Assembly: GCF_014200455.1 (NCBI RefSeq)
Contig: NZ_JACHBW010000003.1
Location: 1-64,000, forward strand
Length of the DNA: 64,000 nucleotides
Reading direction: 5' to 3'
Source: Paraburkholderia bannensis
GTDB taxonomy: Bacteria > Pseudomonadota > Gammaproteobacteria > Burkholderiales > Burkholderiaceae
Shown here in pieces: positions 37,268 to 46,221 of this stretch. Under the pieces are notes generated by a model that was not told the DNA's origin, searched no databases, and saw only the letters and a program-made list of their open reading frames with translations. The translations under genes and the position numbers were made by a program. Position 1 is the stretch's first letter, and each line of letters opens with the position of its first letter.

Positions 37268-39009
37268 CGCGCTGGCATCAATTCGGGCGCCTCCCAGCGC
37301 GCCTGCAACACCGTCACCGGCATGCCATGCGCGGCGCAGTAGGCGAGCCAGCGGCGCTGGTTGTCCTGCAGCCGGTCGCCTGGGCCTTTCACTTCGATCA
37401 GTTCGTAGCGGCGCTCGCGTGGCCAGAAGCGCACGAGGTCGGGTAGGCCCGAGCGGTTCGCGGCCGGTTCGCGCAGCAGGCGCTCGAACCACAGGCGCAG
37501 ATGCGCGGCGGGAAAGCAGTCGAGCGCCAGCGCAAGCAAGGCTTCGTCGAGCGCGCCCCACGCGATAAACGGCGACTGCGTGCCGTATTTATCGGCGAAA
37601 CGCTGTTCGATGGTTGCGCGATAGGTCCCGCTTTCGAGTTCGGCGAGACAGGCGGCGAATAGCGCGTCGCGACGCGTGACGAAATCGGCCGCGTGCAGAT
37701 CGGCGGGGCCGCGCTGGAACGGGTGGAAGAACGCGCCCGGCAGCGGGGCGAACAGCGCTGGCCAGCACAGCAGCCCGAACAGGCCGGTAATCAGCGTGTT
37801 TTCGACGTAGAACACCGGCGCTTCGGCGCTGGCGAGCGCCAGGCGCGACGCTTCTTCCACACGCAGGTGGAGGTGCGCGGCGGGCAATGTGAGTTCGATC
37901 AGCGCGTGGCCTGGCGTGGCGTGGGTCGATTGCACCGTCGCCCGTTTGCGCATCAGGCGGCCGAGCGTGCGCGCGGCGCGCTGGGCTTCTTCTTCGTTGA
38001 TGGGCGCGGCGGCGATTGTCTGGGCGAGGGCGCAGGCGTCGTCACGGCGACCCAGTTGCTCCAGCACGCGTACGCGGCGATAGCGCGATTCGGGGTGGCC
38101 GCTGTCCAGATAGGCGCGCATCGCGAGCGCGGCGTGGCCCAGCCGTTCGGCCGCCTGGCCAGCCGCGTGGCGCACGCGGTCATGGCGCGTGCGCAGCCAG
38201 GCGTTGGGCCGGGTGTGCGGGGCGAGGGCGTCGAGCACATCGAGCGCGGCGGCGAGGATCTCGGCATGCTGGTCCTCGGGCGCGAGTTCAAAGGCTTCGC
38301 GGCAATCGCGCAAGGCCAGATAAGCGTCGATATCGGCGCGCTGCTGGAACGCACGCGAAGCGTCGTCGAACGCAACCGGCTCGTAGCGGTAGACGCCCAG
38401 ATCGGCCAGCACGAATTCGCTCCAGTCCTGCCGCAGGTTGCCGAAGAACATCAGGCGCAACCGTTCGCACAAGGGCGCGGCGGCGGAAAAGTCGAAGACG
38501 GTGTCCGCCGCGTGCGGAAACCACGCGCTCCATTCGCGTGCGCATGGGGCGGCTGTGCAGAGCGCGTCGAGCATCGCCGCGCGGGTGGCGGTGCGCAGGT
38601 TGAGCGCATGCAGCGCATCCCAAGGCGGCGTTTTTTCGTGCGCTTCGGCTACGAGCCGTGCGGCGAGCGTCTGCAATTCGGGCCGTGTGACAAGCGCGGC
38701 GAGTTCGCCGAGTTCGAGTACCGGCGCGCCTTCGAGCCAGCCCGCCTCGATCAGTGGCAAGGCCGCTGCGCGCGGGCAGCCGATTTCGGCATAGTCGAGC
38801 TTGCTGGCGCGAAACTGCGGGCCCTTGCGCATCAGCATCCGCACGAACAACGCCCGGGAGGCACGCGGCAGCGTGCCGAAACCTCGCACGAAGCGTTGCT
38901 CGGCGGCGTCGAACAGATCGGCGCAGCGCGCGTCGAGCCAGCCGAGCGCACGCTCGAAGTTCGCGAGGTAATAGAACGGATTGGGGAAGTCGGGGAGCAC
39001 GCGCGGCAC
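37264..39009 (-). CDS. VRR-NUC domain nuclease, FAN1-like
   Basis: The 581-aa protein has a large helical N-terminal and central region (with TPR-like stretches) and a C-terminal VRR-NUC nuclease domain. Its motif is RSGLPDLVRFWP (catalytic Asp) followed by YELIEVKGPGDRLQDNQRRW (E-x-K). This is the layout of FAN1, the structure-specific nuclease of interstrand-crosslink repair. The start is taken as GTG at 39009; a second GTG at 39000 is equally possible, and no ATG gives a sensible N terminus. Its stop overlaps the start of the helicase gene. A repair role is inferred from the family. Confidence 0.88.
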   Translation of the reverse strand: MPRVLPDFPNPFYYLANFERALGWLDARCADLFDAAEQRFVRGFGTLPRASRALFVRMLMRKGPQFRASKLDYAEIGCPRAAALPLIEAGWLEGAPVLELGELAALVTRPELQTLAARLVAEAHEKTPPWDALHALNLRTATRAAMLDALCTAAPCAREWSAWFPHAADTVFDFSAAAPLCERLRLMFFGNLRQDWSEFVLADLGVYRYEPVAFDDASRAFQQRADIDAYLALRDCREAFELAPEDQHAEILAAALDVLDALAPHTRPNAWLRTRHDRVRHAAGQAAERLGHAALAMRAYLDSGHPESRYRRVRVLEQLGRRDDACALAQTIAAAPINEEEAQRAARTLGRLMRKRATVQSTHATPGHALIELTLPAAHLHLRVEEASRLALASAEAPVFYVENTLITGLFGLLCWPALFAPLPGAFFHPFQRGPADLHAADFVTRRDALFAACLAELESGTYRATIEQRFADKYGTQSPFIAWGALDEALLALALDCFPAAHLRLWFERLLREPAANRSGLPDLVRFWPRERRYELIEVKGPGDRLQDNQRRWLAYCAAHGMPVTVLQARWEAPELMPAR

Positions 39010-39168
39010 TGTACGGATATACAGCCGCGATGATAGCAGGCTCGCGCGCCGGGCTGTCTGGCTGTCCTGCCCAGACCGGCGCGAACCGGCCCGTAAGCTA
39101 CAATTGCCGCAGCCTGAAAACCCCAGCGCGCGCCACGCGCGACTACAGCAGATACAGCGACAAGAGCG

Positions 39169-39723
39169 ATGAAGAAACGGAATGTCTGTCTTGTCGGCCT
39201 CGCGGCCGGCGCCACCCTGCTCGCGGGCTGCGTTGCGCAGTACCAGAACCCCAGCGCCTGCGAACAGGAGATGCGCGCCCGGCTCGCCCATGCTTCGCTG
39301 GGCGATCTTTCGGTGACGCATAGGGCGGTGGCGTATCGCGGTCAGCGCGTCGTGATCGAAGGGCAACTCGAACGCGGCATGCTGCCGCTCGAGAGTGCGC
39401 CGGCTTCCGGTGCGGTTGGGGCTTCTTCGGCATCGGCAGCGACGGCAGCATCCGGTGCGGTTGCAAAACAGCACGCCACCTTCGCGGCGGGCGCTTCGGC
39501 AGCAAGCGTGCCGGCGACGGCTTCCGCGCCGCAAGCGAAGGAACCCGAGCCCACTACGCCGATCGCGATCATCGCCGCCAGGCTCGGCCTGCACAAGGCG
39601 CCGCCGCCGCAGACCGCAGCCGAATGCACCTACGATCGCACCGGCGCGCTGACGTCGTTCCACTGGCTCGCGCCGGCAGCCTTGGCGAAAACCACGCCGG
39701 CCTCGGACGCGCAAGCCGAATAG
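39169..39723 (+). CDS. Putative lipoprotein, unknown function
   Basis: The 184-aa protein has a lipoprotein signal (LLAGC, modified Cys21). An N-terminal conserved-looking part (CEQEMRARLAHASLGDLSV) is followed by a low-complexity Ala/Ser/Val linker (about 80-125) and a short C-terminal segment (ECTYDRTGALTSFHWLAPA). It is divergent from the VRR-NUC gene. I do not recognise the family; the alanine-rich middle suggests a flexible tether. Confidence 0.75.
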   Translation: MKKRNVCLVGLAAGATLLAGCVAQYQNPSACEQEMRARLAHASLGDLSVTHRAVAYRGQRVVIEGQLERGMLPLESAPASGAVGASSASAATAASGAVAKQHATFAAGASAASVPATASAPQAKEPEPTTPIAIIAARLGLHKAPPPQTAAECTYDRTGALTSFHWLAPAALAKTTPASDAQAE

Positions 39724-39728
39724 TCCGC

Positions 39729-41015
39729 TCAGAATGCGTAGTACGGCCCCGCGCCCGCGGGTGTCGTCTGCGCCTGGATCGCGGTGTACACGCGACGCCC
39801 GAAGAAGAACGGCAGCCCCCAGCCGAATGCGCTGCCGTTATATCCCGCGAGATTGTTGAACGCCCAGTTGCCGGTGGCAAACAGTGACGTTGCGTTCGCC
39901 ACTGACAAGGACGTGCTCGCCGAGACCCCGTCCACGCCCTTGAGCGTCGCCCCGAGACTTTGCGGCGAGCCCGGGCAGAACCACACGCCGCAGCGCGTGA
40001 GCGTCGTATTGGCGAAGAAAAAGCCGTTCGAGCCGCTATCGATATAGCTCTGCGAATAAACGGTGCCGTCCGAGGTCGTGGTCGAAACGAAGCCCGTCAC
40101 CGAATTGCCGCGCAGCACGGTCGCGCTGCCCAGCGCATTGTTGGCCTGCGAGCCGATGCCGAAGATCAGCGAGCCGCTCACCTTGCTCTCGCCCGTGCCG
40201 GCGATGGCGGGAAGGTCGACTACCACGCCGTTGTTGTCGCTCGCGAACGCCGCCACCGGGTTGCTGATCTGCTGCGCGAGCGGCTGTGCACTGGGCGTGC
40301 AGTTGCCCGAGGGGCATGCGTAGTACCACGAACTGTTGGGGCCGTTTACGCAGGCCGCGCCGCAATCGGCGCTGAACGGCCCGACGCCGAGAATGCCGTT
40401 CGAGCGCAATGCCGTGCTGTTCATCATGGCGAGGCCAAAGCTCTTGCAGGCGCTCGGCGTGGTCGGCACCGACGGGTCGGCGATCAGCTGGATCGGCAGC
40501 GCGGCGGCGACTTCGCCCGCCAGTTTGACGTCAGCGCTGCGCACTGCGCCCCATGTATAGCCGGAGCCGAAGGCGGCGCACGAGCCGGCCGGGGCGCTGC
40601 CGCTGCCCGCTGCCACGGCCGGCAGCGCGAAGCCCGCGGGCAATGCCGAGGCCAGCAGGCGCAAGCCCTGCGAGCCGGTATCGACCTGCACATCGTCCAC
40701 GCTCGCGCAGGTGCTCGTGCCGGGCACGCAGACCGTGACGCTCGCCATCAACATATTGCGGGTCGAGGTGGGCGTCGAGGCGACCGTGATCGGCAGTACG
40801 TTCGGCGTGGTGGACGGGGCCACGGTGCCGGTGGTCGGGGACGGCGCGATGTTGCTGGAACTGCCGCTTGTACCGCCCGTACCGCCTGGACTGGAAGCGG
40901 CGGGCGCGCTGGCGGCCGTCGTTACGCTTGCGGCCGACGAGCCGCCGCTGCCGCCTCCGCAGGCGGCCAGCGCCAAAGCCAGCACGCCCGCGAGCAGCGT
41001 AACGCGCGCGTTCAT
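39729..41015 (-). CDS. DUF3443 domain lipoprotein
   Basis: The 428-aa exported lipoprotein (lipobox LALAACGGG) has a Ser/Thr/Gly-rich linker and a large domain with DDVQVDTGSQGLRLLASAL, NGILGVGPFSADCGAAC and SYIDSGSNGFFFANTTL. The paired DTGS and DSGS sequences resemble those of retropepsin or pepsin-type aspartic proteases, but activity is unproven. The start follows AAGGAGA. It overlaps the DUF2844 gene by 4 nt, a pairing I know from many Burkholderia genomes. Confidence 0.88.
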   Translation of the reverse strand: MNARVTLLAGVLALALAACGGGSGGSSAASVTTAASAPAASSPGGTGGTSGSSSNIAPSPTTGTVAPSTTPNVLPITVASTPTSTRNMLMASVTVCVPGTSTCASVDDVQVDTGSQGLRLLASALPAGFALPAVAAGSGSAPAGSCAAFGSGYTWGAVRSADVKLAGEVAAALPIQLIADPSVPTTPSACKSFGLAMMNSTALRSNGILGVGPFSADCGAACVNGPNSSWYYACPSGNCTPSAQPLAQQISNPVAAFASDNNGVVVDLPAIAGTGESKVSGSLIFGIGSQANNALGSATVLRGNSVTGFVSTTTSDGTVYSQSYIDSGSNGFFFANTTLTRCGVWFCPGSPQSLGATLKGVDGVSASTSLSVANATSLFATGNWAFNNLAGYNGSAFGWGLPFFFGRRVYTAIQAQTTPAGAGPYYAF

Positions 41016-41506
41016 CGCAGGTCTCCTTCGGTCACGCCAGCCGGCAGCGCGCCCGGCAGCCACGCACGGCCGACGTAGCTGCGCATCAGGCCGCCGGATT
41101 CGACGATGACGCCCGGTGTATCGACGCGCGCGGCGTGCAGGCCGTCTCGCCCGGCGATGTGAAGCGCGAGCGCGCCGCGCTGGTAATCGTCGGCATAGTG
41201 GCCGAGCAAAGTGTAGAGATCCGGCGCCGACGGACCCTGCCAGGTGTAGGCGAAAACCTCGCCGCTCGCCGTGGCGACATACTCGCGCACGAGCGTGCCG
41301 CCCGCATCGACGGCTTGCGTAACCCGCACCGTGCTGCCGATCAGATAGTGCGTGGCGCCTGCGTTGCCGCCCGTACTCACCGGCGTGCGGGAGGGGGCGA
41401 TATCGCCTAGCGCCGCCCAGGCGGGCATGGCCGCCGCGGCAAGGGCCGAAGCGAGGCAGGCGAGAGCCGCGGCGCGGCCCGCCTGTTTGAGGCTGCAAGT
41501 TGTCAT
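41012..41506 (-). CDS. DUF2844 domain exported protein
   Basis: The 164-aa protein has a signal peptide (cleavage near AMPAWA-ALGD) and a domain with VREYVATASGEVFAYTWQGP, typical of DUF2844. Its stop overlaps the DUF3443 start (ATGA), so both are translationally coupled. The function is unknown. The upstream region holds two TTTCGAATT copies. Confidence 0.88.
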   Translation of the reverse strand: MTTCSLKQAGRAAALACLASALAAAAMPAWAALGDIAPSRTPVSTGGNAGATHYLIGSTVRVTQAVDAGGTLVREYVATASGEVFAYTWQGPSAPDLYTLLGHYADDYQRGALALHIAGRDGLHAARVDTPGVIVESGGLMRSYVGRAWLPGALPAGVTEGDLR

Positions 41507-41907
41507 GACGCTCTCCGTGCGACGTTTTTCGAATTGTTATTTCGAATTTTTGGGAAAAATTAGCACCGGGTCGCCGTGGCAAGTCATGCGAGACAGAAAT
41601 GCCGCTTCGAACAAACTTGTGCTCGACGCGGGTATTTCTACAACTCATTGATATGAAATAAGATTTTCCAGATGAAAGTCGATTGGCACGCGTTTTTAGA
41701 ATGTTGATGAACGTTACGCGGCGACCTTGATCCACGGCTCGTGTGGCTTCGCGAGCGCGCCGCGCGCGCCGCGCTTCTTACCTCGGCAACAGATGGAAAC
41801 GCTTCGTCTCACCCCGGTTTTTGCACATAGCGCCCTCTCGCCGGTAAAATGGCTGGTTGATCCACGCACACACTGGCCGTGGCCGTAGCCGAAGGGATTA
41901 CCCGAAC
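41507..41907. other. AT-rich divergent region between DUF2844 and bamC
   Basis: Two copies of TTTCGAATT (41527-41535 and 41540-41548, period 13) lie 20-40 bp upstream of the DUF2844 start and are the best regulator-site candidates. A short minus-strand frame near 41714-41830 was not judged a gene. Nothing resembling dapA is present. Confidence 0.45.
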
Positions 41908-43167
41908 ATGAGTGATTTTCATCAACGTCTTGCCGCACGCGCGATTGCGCTCCTGATGGCGGGCGGGCTGGTCGCCGGCTGCAGCTCGCCGACGCCAGGC
42001 AAGATCGATTACCGTAGCGACGCAAAGGCGAAACAATCGTCGCTGGCTGTTCCGCCGAACATGCTCGACGAAACCGCCGACCAGCGCTCGCTGCCGCCGC
42101 AGGGCGGCGAAACCTCGCTGTCGGCGCTCAAGCAGGTGCAGGCCGCCGCGCCGGCCACCGACGAAAACAGCGAAGTGCTGCCCCAGGTGCCGGGCATGCA
42201 TATCCAGCGTGACGGCACGGAAAGCTGGCTCGTCATCGACAACCGCCCGCCCGCCGACGTCTGGGCGCAGGTTCGCCGTTTCTGGCAGGAGCAAGGCTTC
42301 CTGCTGGTGGTCGATCAGCGCGACAAGGGCCTGATGGAAACCGACTGGAACGAAACCCATCCGAAGATCAACGATGGTCTGATCCGCAATACGCTGTCGT
42401 GGGCCACGGGCAATTCCTACGTCACGGCGGAGCGCAACAAGTACCGCACGCGTCTGGATACTTCGCCTGGCGGCGGCACTTACGTGTTCATCAGCCAGAA
42501 GGGCTTGAGCGAACAGCTTTCGGGCACCAACAACGAAACCAGCAAGTGGGTGCCCAAGCCCAACGATCCGGCGCTCGAACAGGAGTACCTCAAGCGCCTG
42601 ATGGTGACGCTCGCGCGCGCCAAGCCGGGCGTGCCTGACGCACAGGTGGCGGCGCAAGCCGACGCCAAGGCCGACGCCAGCGCGAAGGGCGCCAGCGGCG
42701 CGTCCTCGAAGCCGGATGCGGCAGCGGCGGCAATCGCAGCACAGAACGCCGCAGCCGTGGGCCAGAGCGCCGCGGCGACGGGTTCGTCCAAGGGTGCGGC
42801 AGCAGGCGGCGCATCGGGTCAGTACACCTCGACCGAACTGACGCTGGGTGAGCCGTATGACCGCGCATGGCTGCGCGTGGGCCTCGCGCTCGACCGCGCG
42901 AACTTCACGGTGGACGACCGCGATCGCTCGAAGGGCATCTACTATGTGCGCTACGTCGATCCGCAGGACATGACCTCGGCTGAACAGGGTTTCTGGAACC
43001 AGATCTTCCACGGCCGCAAGGAAAAGGTCGCGAAGCAGTACAAGGTCAACGTGCGCGCCGTCACCGAAAACCAGACCCGCGTTGCGGTGGTGGACGACAG
43101 CGGCCAGATCGATTCCTCGCGTCCGGCACGCGAAATCATGGGCCTCGTGGTCGAAGAACTGCACTAG
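41908..43167 (+). CDS. bamC: Outer membrane protein assembly factor BamC
   Basis: The 419-aa lipoprotein (lipobox GLVAGC, Cys25) is a periplasmic accessory of the BAM complex that folds outer-membrane proteins. After an unstructured N-terminal stretch, two helix-grip domains are separated by an Ala-rich linker (about 245-310): SWLVIDNRPPADVWAQVRRF and YDRAWLRVGLALDRANF mark them. The start MSDFHQ at 41908 gives the lipoprotein signal. The family is reliable; the Ala-rich linker is longer than in E. coli. Confidence 0.92.
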   Translation: MSDFHQRLAARAIALLMAGGLVAGCSSPTPGKIDYRSDAKAKQSSLAVPPNMLDETADQRSLPPQGGETSLSALKQVQAAAPATDENSEVLPQVPGMHIQRDGTESWLVIDNRPPADVWAQVRRFWQEQGFLLVVDQRDKGLMETDWNETHPKINDGLIRNTLSWATGNSYVTAERNKYRTRLDTSPGGGTYVFISQKGLSEQLSGTNNETSKWVPKPNDPALEQEYLKRLMVTLARAKPGVPDAQVAAQADAKADASAKGASGASSKPDAAAAAIAAQNAAAVGQSAAATGSSKGAAAGGASGQYTSTELTLGEPYDRAWLRVGLALDRANFTVDDRDRSKGIYYVRYVDPQDMTSAEQGFWNQIFHGRKEKVAKQYKVNVRAVTENQTRVAVVDDSGQIDSSRPAREIMGLVVEELH

Positions 43168-43186
43168 GTTCTGAGCGATACCCCAG

Positions 43187-43223
43187 GAAAAAACCCGCCT
43201 TGCGCTTGCAGGCGGGTTTTTTC
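43187..43223 (+). terminator. Intrinsic terminator after bamC
   Basis: A 9-bp core stem (AACCCGCCT with AGGCGGGTT) is flanked by A and T tracts on either side. It could stop transcription from both directions, because the lactate permease gene converges here. Confidence 0.9.
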
Positions 43224-43265
43224 GTTACGAAGCCGGGCTGAGTTCGCGCGGCGTGCGCTCAGTGC

Positions 43266-44867
43266 TCAGTGCGGGGGGATCATCCACGTCAGCACGTTTT
43301 GCTGCAGCCACACCAGAATGCCGAGCAGCACCGTCATCAGGATCGAATGCTTGAAGGTGCGCGCGAAGACGTGGCCTTCCTGGCCTTTGAGTTCGGTGGT
43401 CGCCACGCCCGTCGCGATGTTCTGCGGCGAGATCATCTTGCCCATCACGCCGCCCGACGAGTTGGTGGCCGCCATCAGCACGGGGTTCAGGTTGAGTTGC
43501 TGCGCGGCCACGACCTGCAGATTGCCGAACAGCGCGTTGCCCGAGGTATCGCTGCCCGAGAGGAACACCGCCACCCAGCCGAGGAACGCCGACACCAGCG
43601 GGAACAACGAGCCCACCGAGGCGACGCCCAGACCGAGCGTGTAGGTCAGCCCCGAATAGTTCATCAGGAACGCGAGTCCGACGATGGTCGCCACGGTCAG
43701 GATGGCGATGCGCGTCTGCACCCAGGTATCGACCACCGCGCCACCGAAATCGGCCGGCTTCAGGCGCACGACGAAGGCCGTGATGATGGCCGCCACCAGA
43801 ATCGCCGTGCCGGTGGCGAGCGGCTGGAAGTCCCACACCGCGCCATAGGGCGTCTTGTAGAGCGTGATGAATACGGCCTTGTTCAGGCCCGGCCACGGCA
43901 CCTTGACGTCGCCGATCGCAAATACTTTGGCGACGGTCCAGATGATCACGACCGCCGCGACGATGATCCACGGATACCAGCCCTGCGCGCCCGTCACGCT
44001 GCCGCGCACTTCCTTCGCGCGATCGACGTGGATCTCGAAGCGGGCGTCGGGCGCGGGCTTCCAGACGCGCAGGAACAGGATCGTGAGGATCAGTGAGACG
44101 AGCGAGGAAAGCACGTCGGTGAGGCTGTAGTTGACGAAGTTCGCGGTGACGAACTGCGTGAGCGCGAAGCTGCCGCCCGAGACCAGCAGCACCGGCCAGA
44201 TGCGCAGCATGCCGCCCACGCCCGCGTAAATCGCGATCACATAGAACGGCAGCAGCAGGGCGAAGAACGGCAACTGGCGGCCGACCATCTGGCCGAGGAC
44301 GTCGGCGGGCAGGTGGGTGACCGCGCCGAGCACCGTGATCGGCACGCCCAGCGCGCCGAATGCCACCGGCGCGGTGTTGAAGATCAGCGTGAAGGTGAGC
44401 GCTTCGAGGGTCGGGAAGCCCAACATGATGAGCAGCGAACTCGTGATGGCGATCGGCGTGCCGAAGCCGGAAATACCTTCGAACAGGGCGCCGAATGAAA
44501 AGCCCACGACCACCAGCACGATGCGCCGGTCGTTGGGCAGATTGTCGAGCAGCCACATGCGGAACGCCGCGAAACGGCCCGAACGCAGCGCGATGTTGTA
44601 GAGCAGGATGGCCGTGACGACGATCCACATCACCGGCCAGAGCGCGAAGACCACGCCGTTGAGCACGGCGCTGACCGCCAGATTGACGGGGAATTGCCAG
44701 CCCGCGATCGCGACGATCAGGCCCACGACCAGCCCCGCGAACGATGCCTGCCAAGCGGGCCGGCGCGCCCAGCCGAGCATGAGCAGCACCACCACGATCG
44801 GCAGGACGGCGACGAGAAAAGACAGGAGCAGCGAATTGCCGATGGGAGTCAACAGCTGATGAAACAT
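43266..44867 (-). CDS. L-lactate permease (LctP family)
   Basis: The 533-aa integral membrane protein has about 13-14 hydrophobic segments. Diagnostic stretches include GFSFGALFEGISGFGTPIAI, NTAPVAFGALGVPITVLGAV and SGSDTSGNALFGNLQ. It imports lactate and possibly glycolate by proton symport. The start MFHQLLTPIG at 44867 follows AAAGGAGA; a longer frame upstream is a GC artefact. No lactate dehydrogenase lies next to it in the window. Confidence 0.95.
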   Translation of the reverse strand: MFHQLLTPIGNSLLLSFLVAVLPIVVVLLMLGWARRPAWQASFAGLVVGLIVAIAGWQFPVNLAVSAVLNGVVFALWPVMWIVVTAILLYNIALRSGRFAAFRMWLLDNLPNDRRIVLVVVGFSFGALFEGISGFGTPIAITSSLLIMLGFPTLEALTFTLIFNTAPVAFGALGVPITVLGAVTHLPADVLGQMVGRQLPFFALLLPFYVIAIYAGVGGMLRIWPVLLVSGGSFALTQFVTANFVNYSLTDVLSSLVSLILTILFLRVWKPAPDARFEIHVDRAKEVRGSVTGAQGWYPWIIVAAVVIIWTVAKVFAIGDVKVPWPGLNKAVFITLYKTPYGAVWDFQPLATGTAILVAAIITAFVVRLKPADFGGAVVDTWVQTRIAILTVATIVGLAFLMNYSGLTYTLGLGVASVGSLFPLVSAFLGWVAVFLSGSDTSGNALFGNLQVVAAQQLNLNPVLMAATNSSGGVMGKMISPQNIATGVATTELKGQEGHVFARTFKHSILMTVLLGILVWLQQNVLTWMIPPH

Positions 44868-45192
44868 GACGTCTCCTTTCTGCTGGTTCGTATCGGCGCG
44901 CTCCGGTGCGCGGGCGCAAGGCGCACAGGCGCGCGGCGTGCCGGGCAGGGCTCGGCGATGCAGGCAGTGATGCGATGGTGCAGTGAACGACGAAGCGAAC
45001 GACCAGGCGAACGAGGAAGCGAACGGCAGGCAGAGCGCTGGTCGGCACAAGGCACAGGACACAGCACGCGGAGGAGGGCTTATTCAGTAAGGCAGTGTTT
45101 CAATCCCCGATGCCCACTTGCAGCATAGAAAATGGTGCGCAAGCGTCAAGCAGGGAAAGTACGGTCGTGCGCCGCGATGGCGCAACGAAGCA
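44868..45192. other. Intergenic region upstream of the lactate permease
   Basis: The 325 bp lie between the permease start and the end of the Tyr/Gly-rich lipoprotein. Apart from short repeated CGAACGA... stretches near 44990-45030, I see no gene or obvious signal. Confidence 0.4.
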
Positions 45193-45738
45193 CTAGCGAT
45201 GCCAGTGGCCTCCGTAGCCGCCGTAGCCACGACCCCAGTAACCGCCGTGACCCCAGTAGCCTCCACGTCCCCAATACCCGCCGCCCCAGAAACCGACGCT
45301 CAGCGAGACGGCTGGCGCACCCCATCCCCAGCCTGAGTAGCCGTAATACCCGGGATAGCTTGCTGGATAGGCGTAGTAAGCCGGCCAGCTGTAGTAAGCG
45401 GGGTAGGCCGGCCACGCTGGCACCGCGACAGCAACGGGCGGCGACGGGTAAAGCGGCCCGGGGTATTGCGCATCGGCAACGGCGGCGGGGGCGGGATTGG
45501 GACGCGAGCTCGGCGGGTTCGCGTACGCCCCAGTGTTTGAACCTGCAACGGCTACCGCGCTTTGCTGCTGTGTGCTGCTGGCAGGCACAGTCGCGTAGTA
45601 GTACGCCGGGTAGGGCGAATAACCGTAAGGCGTGTAGTAATAGCAGCCACCGAGCGCTAGCAACGCGCCGGCTGCACCTGCCGAAGCCGCCCAGTGAAAA
45701 GGACGGCGCAGTGCATTGACGTGGAACGGGGATTTCAT
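45193..45738 (-). CDS. Tyr/Gly/Trp-rich exported lipoprotein-like protein
   Basis: The 181-aa protein has a lipobox-like LALGGC (Cys32) followed by an unusual composition. The N-terminal half is rich in Tyr, Pro and Ala (YYYTPYGYSPYPAYYYA), and the C-terminal half in Gly, Trp and Tyr (GYWGRGGYWGHGGYWGRG), ending GGHWHR. It looks like a low-complexity surface or envelope protein. I cannot assign a function. The composition makes homology calls unreliable. Confidence 0.7.
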   Translation of the reverse strand: MKSPFHVNALRRPFHWAASAGAAGALLALGGCYYYTPYGYSPYPAYYYATVPASSTQQQSAVAVAGSNTGAYANPPSSRPNPAPAAVADAQYPGPLYPSPPVAVAVPAWPAYPAYYSWPAYYAYPASYPGYYGYSGWGWGAPAVSLSVGFWGGGYWGRGGYWGHGGYWGRGYGGYGGHWHR

Positions 45739-45806
45739 GGCGACTCCAGGCGGACCATTCAGGCTATCACGCCGCGCCGGTTTCGCCAGGGGACGCCAGC
45801 GTGAAA

Positions 45807-45842
45807 ACGCGGCGCATGCTCTTGCAAAAGCATGCGCCGCGT
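45807..45842 (-). terminator. Hairpin, possible minus-strand terminator
   Basis: A perfect 14-bp stem (45807-45820 with 45829-45842) has an 8-nt loop and AAAA immediately on the plus-strand left side, which reads UUUU downstream of the hairpin on the minus strand. It lies 160 bp downstream of the glycine-zipper lipoprotein gene. Confidence 0.65.
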
Positions 45843-45999
45843 GTCCGCCCTGAAGCCGGCGCTAGCGCCGATTTGCCTGCTGTTTCGTGAGCCTTGCGGC
45901 TCTTCTTGTCAGGGGCTTTGTCGCTACGAATGTGGAATCGGTTGCGTGCGCCGCCGTGGCAGCCGCGTTGCAAAACGTTACGCGAAGCCGCGAACGTTT

Positions 46000-46221
46000 T
46001 TACTTGCCAACCTGATTACCGATGATGCCGCCAACGGCTGCGCCACCGACGGTCGAGAGCGCGCTGCCGCCGATCACGGCGCCGGCCGCGCCGCCCACAC
46101 CCGCGCCGATGGCGGTGTCGCGGTCGCGCCGGGACATGTTGTCGCAAGCCGACAGGCTGCCGAGCACGGCAACCAGCGTAGTCACGGTGAGCAGGGTACG
46201 GGCATGAGCGAGCGATTTCAT
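46000..46221 (-). CDS. Glycine-zipper 2TM lipoprotein
   Basis: The 73-aa outer-membrane lipoprotein-like protein (lipobox LSAC, CDNMS) has a glycine-zipper segment of repeated G-x3-G spacing: IGAGVGGAAGAVIGG and GGAAVGGIIGNQVGK. Such domains insert in or span membranes. The start at 46221 is chosen because it begins the signal peptide. Small paralogs of this type are abundant in Burkholderia. Confidence 0.85.
   Translation of the reverse strand: MKSLAHARTLLTVTTLVAVLGSLSACDNMSRRDRDTAIGAGVGGAAGAVIGGSALSTVGGAAVGGIIGNQVGK

Noticed and set aside
37268..37561. 98-residue N-terminal extension of the helicase frame
   Set aside because: It overlaps the 3' part of the VRR-NUC gene in another frame; the 4-nt overlap start at 37267 fits translational coupling.
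41714..41830. Short minus-strand frame ending PHEPWIKVAA
   Set aside because: It looks slightly protein-like but has no good start or ribosome-binding site and overlaps the 5' region of bamC.
45767..45973. Minus-strand open frame near the glycine-zipper lipoprotein
   Set aside because: It is built of Arg/Lys/Ala codons and runs through a strong hairpin; no start signal was found.
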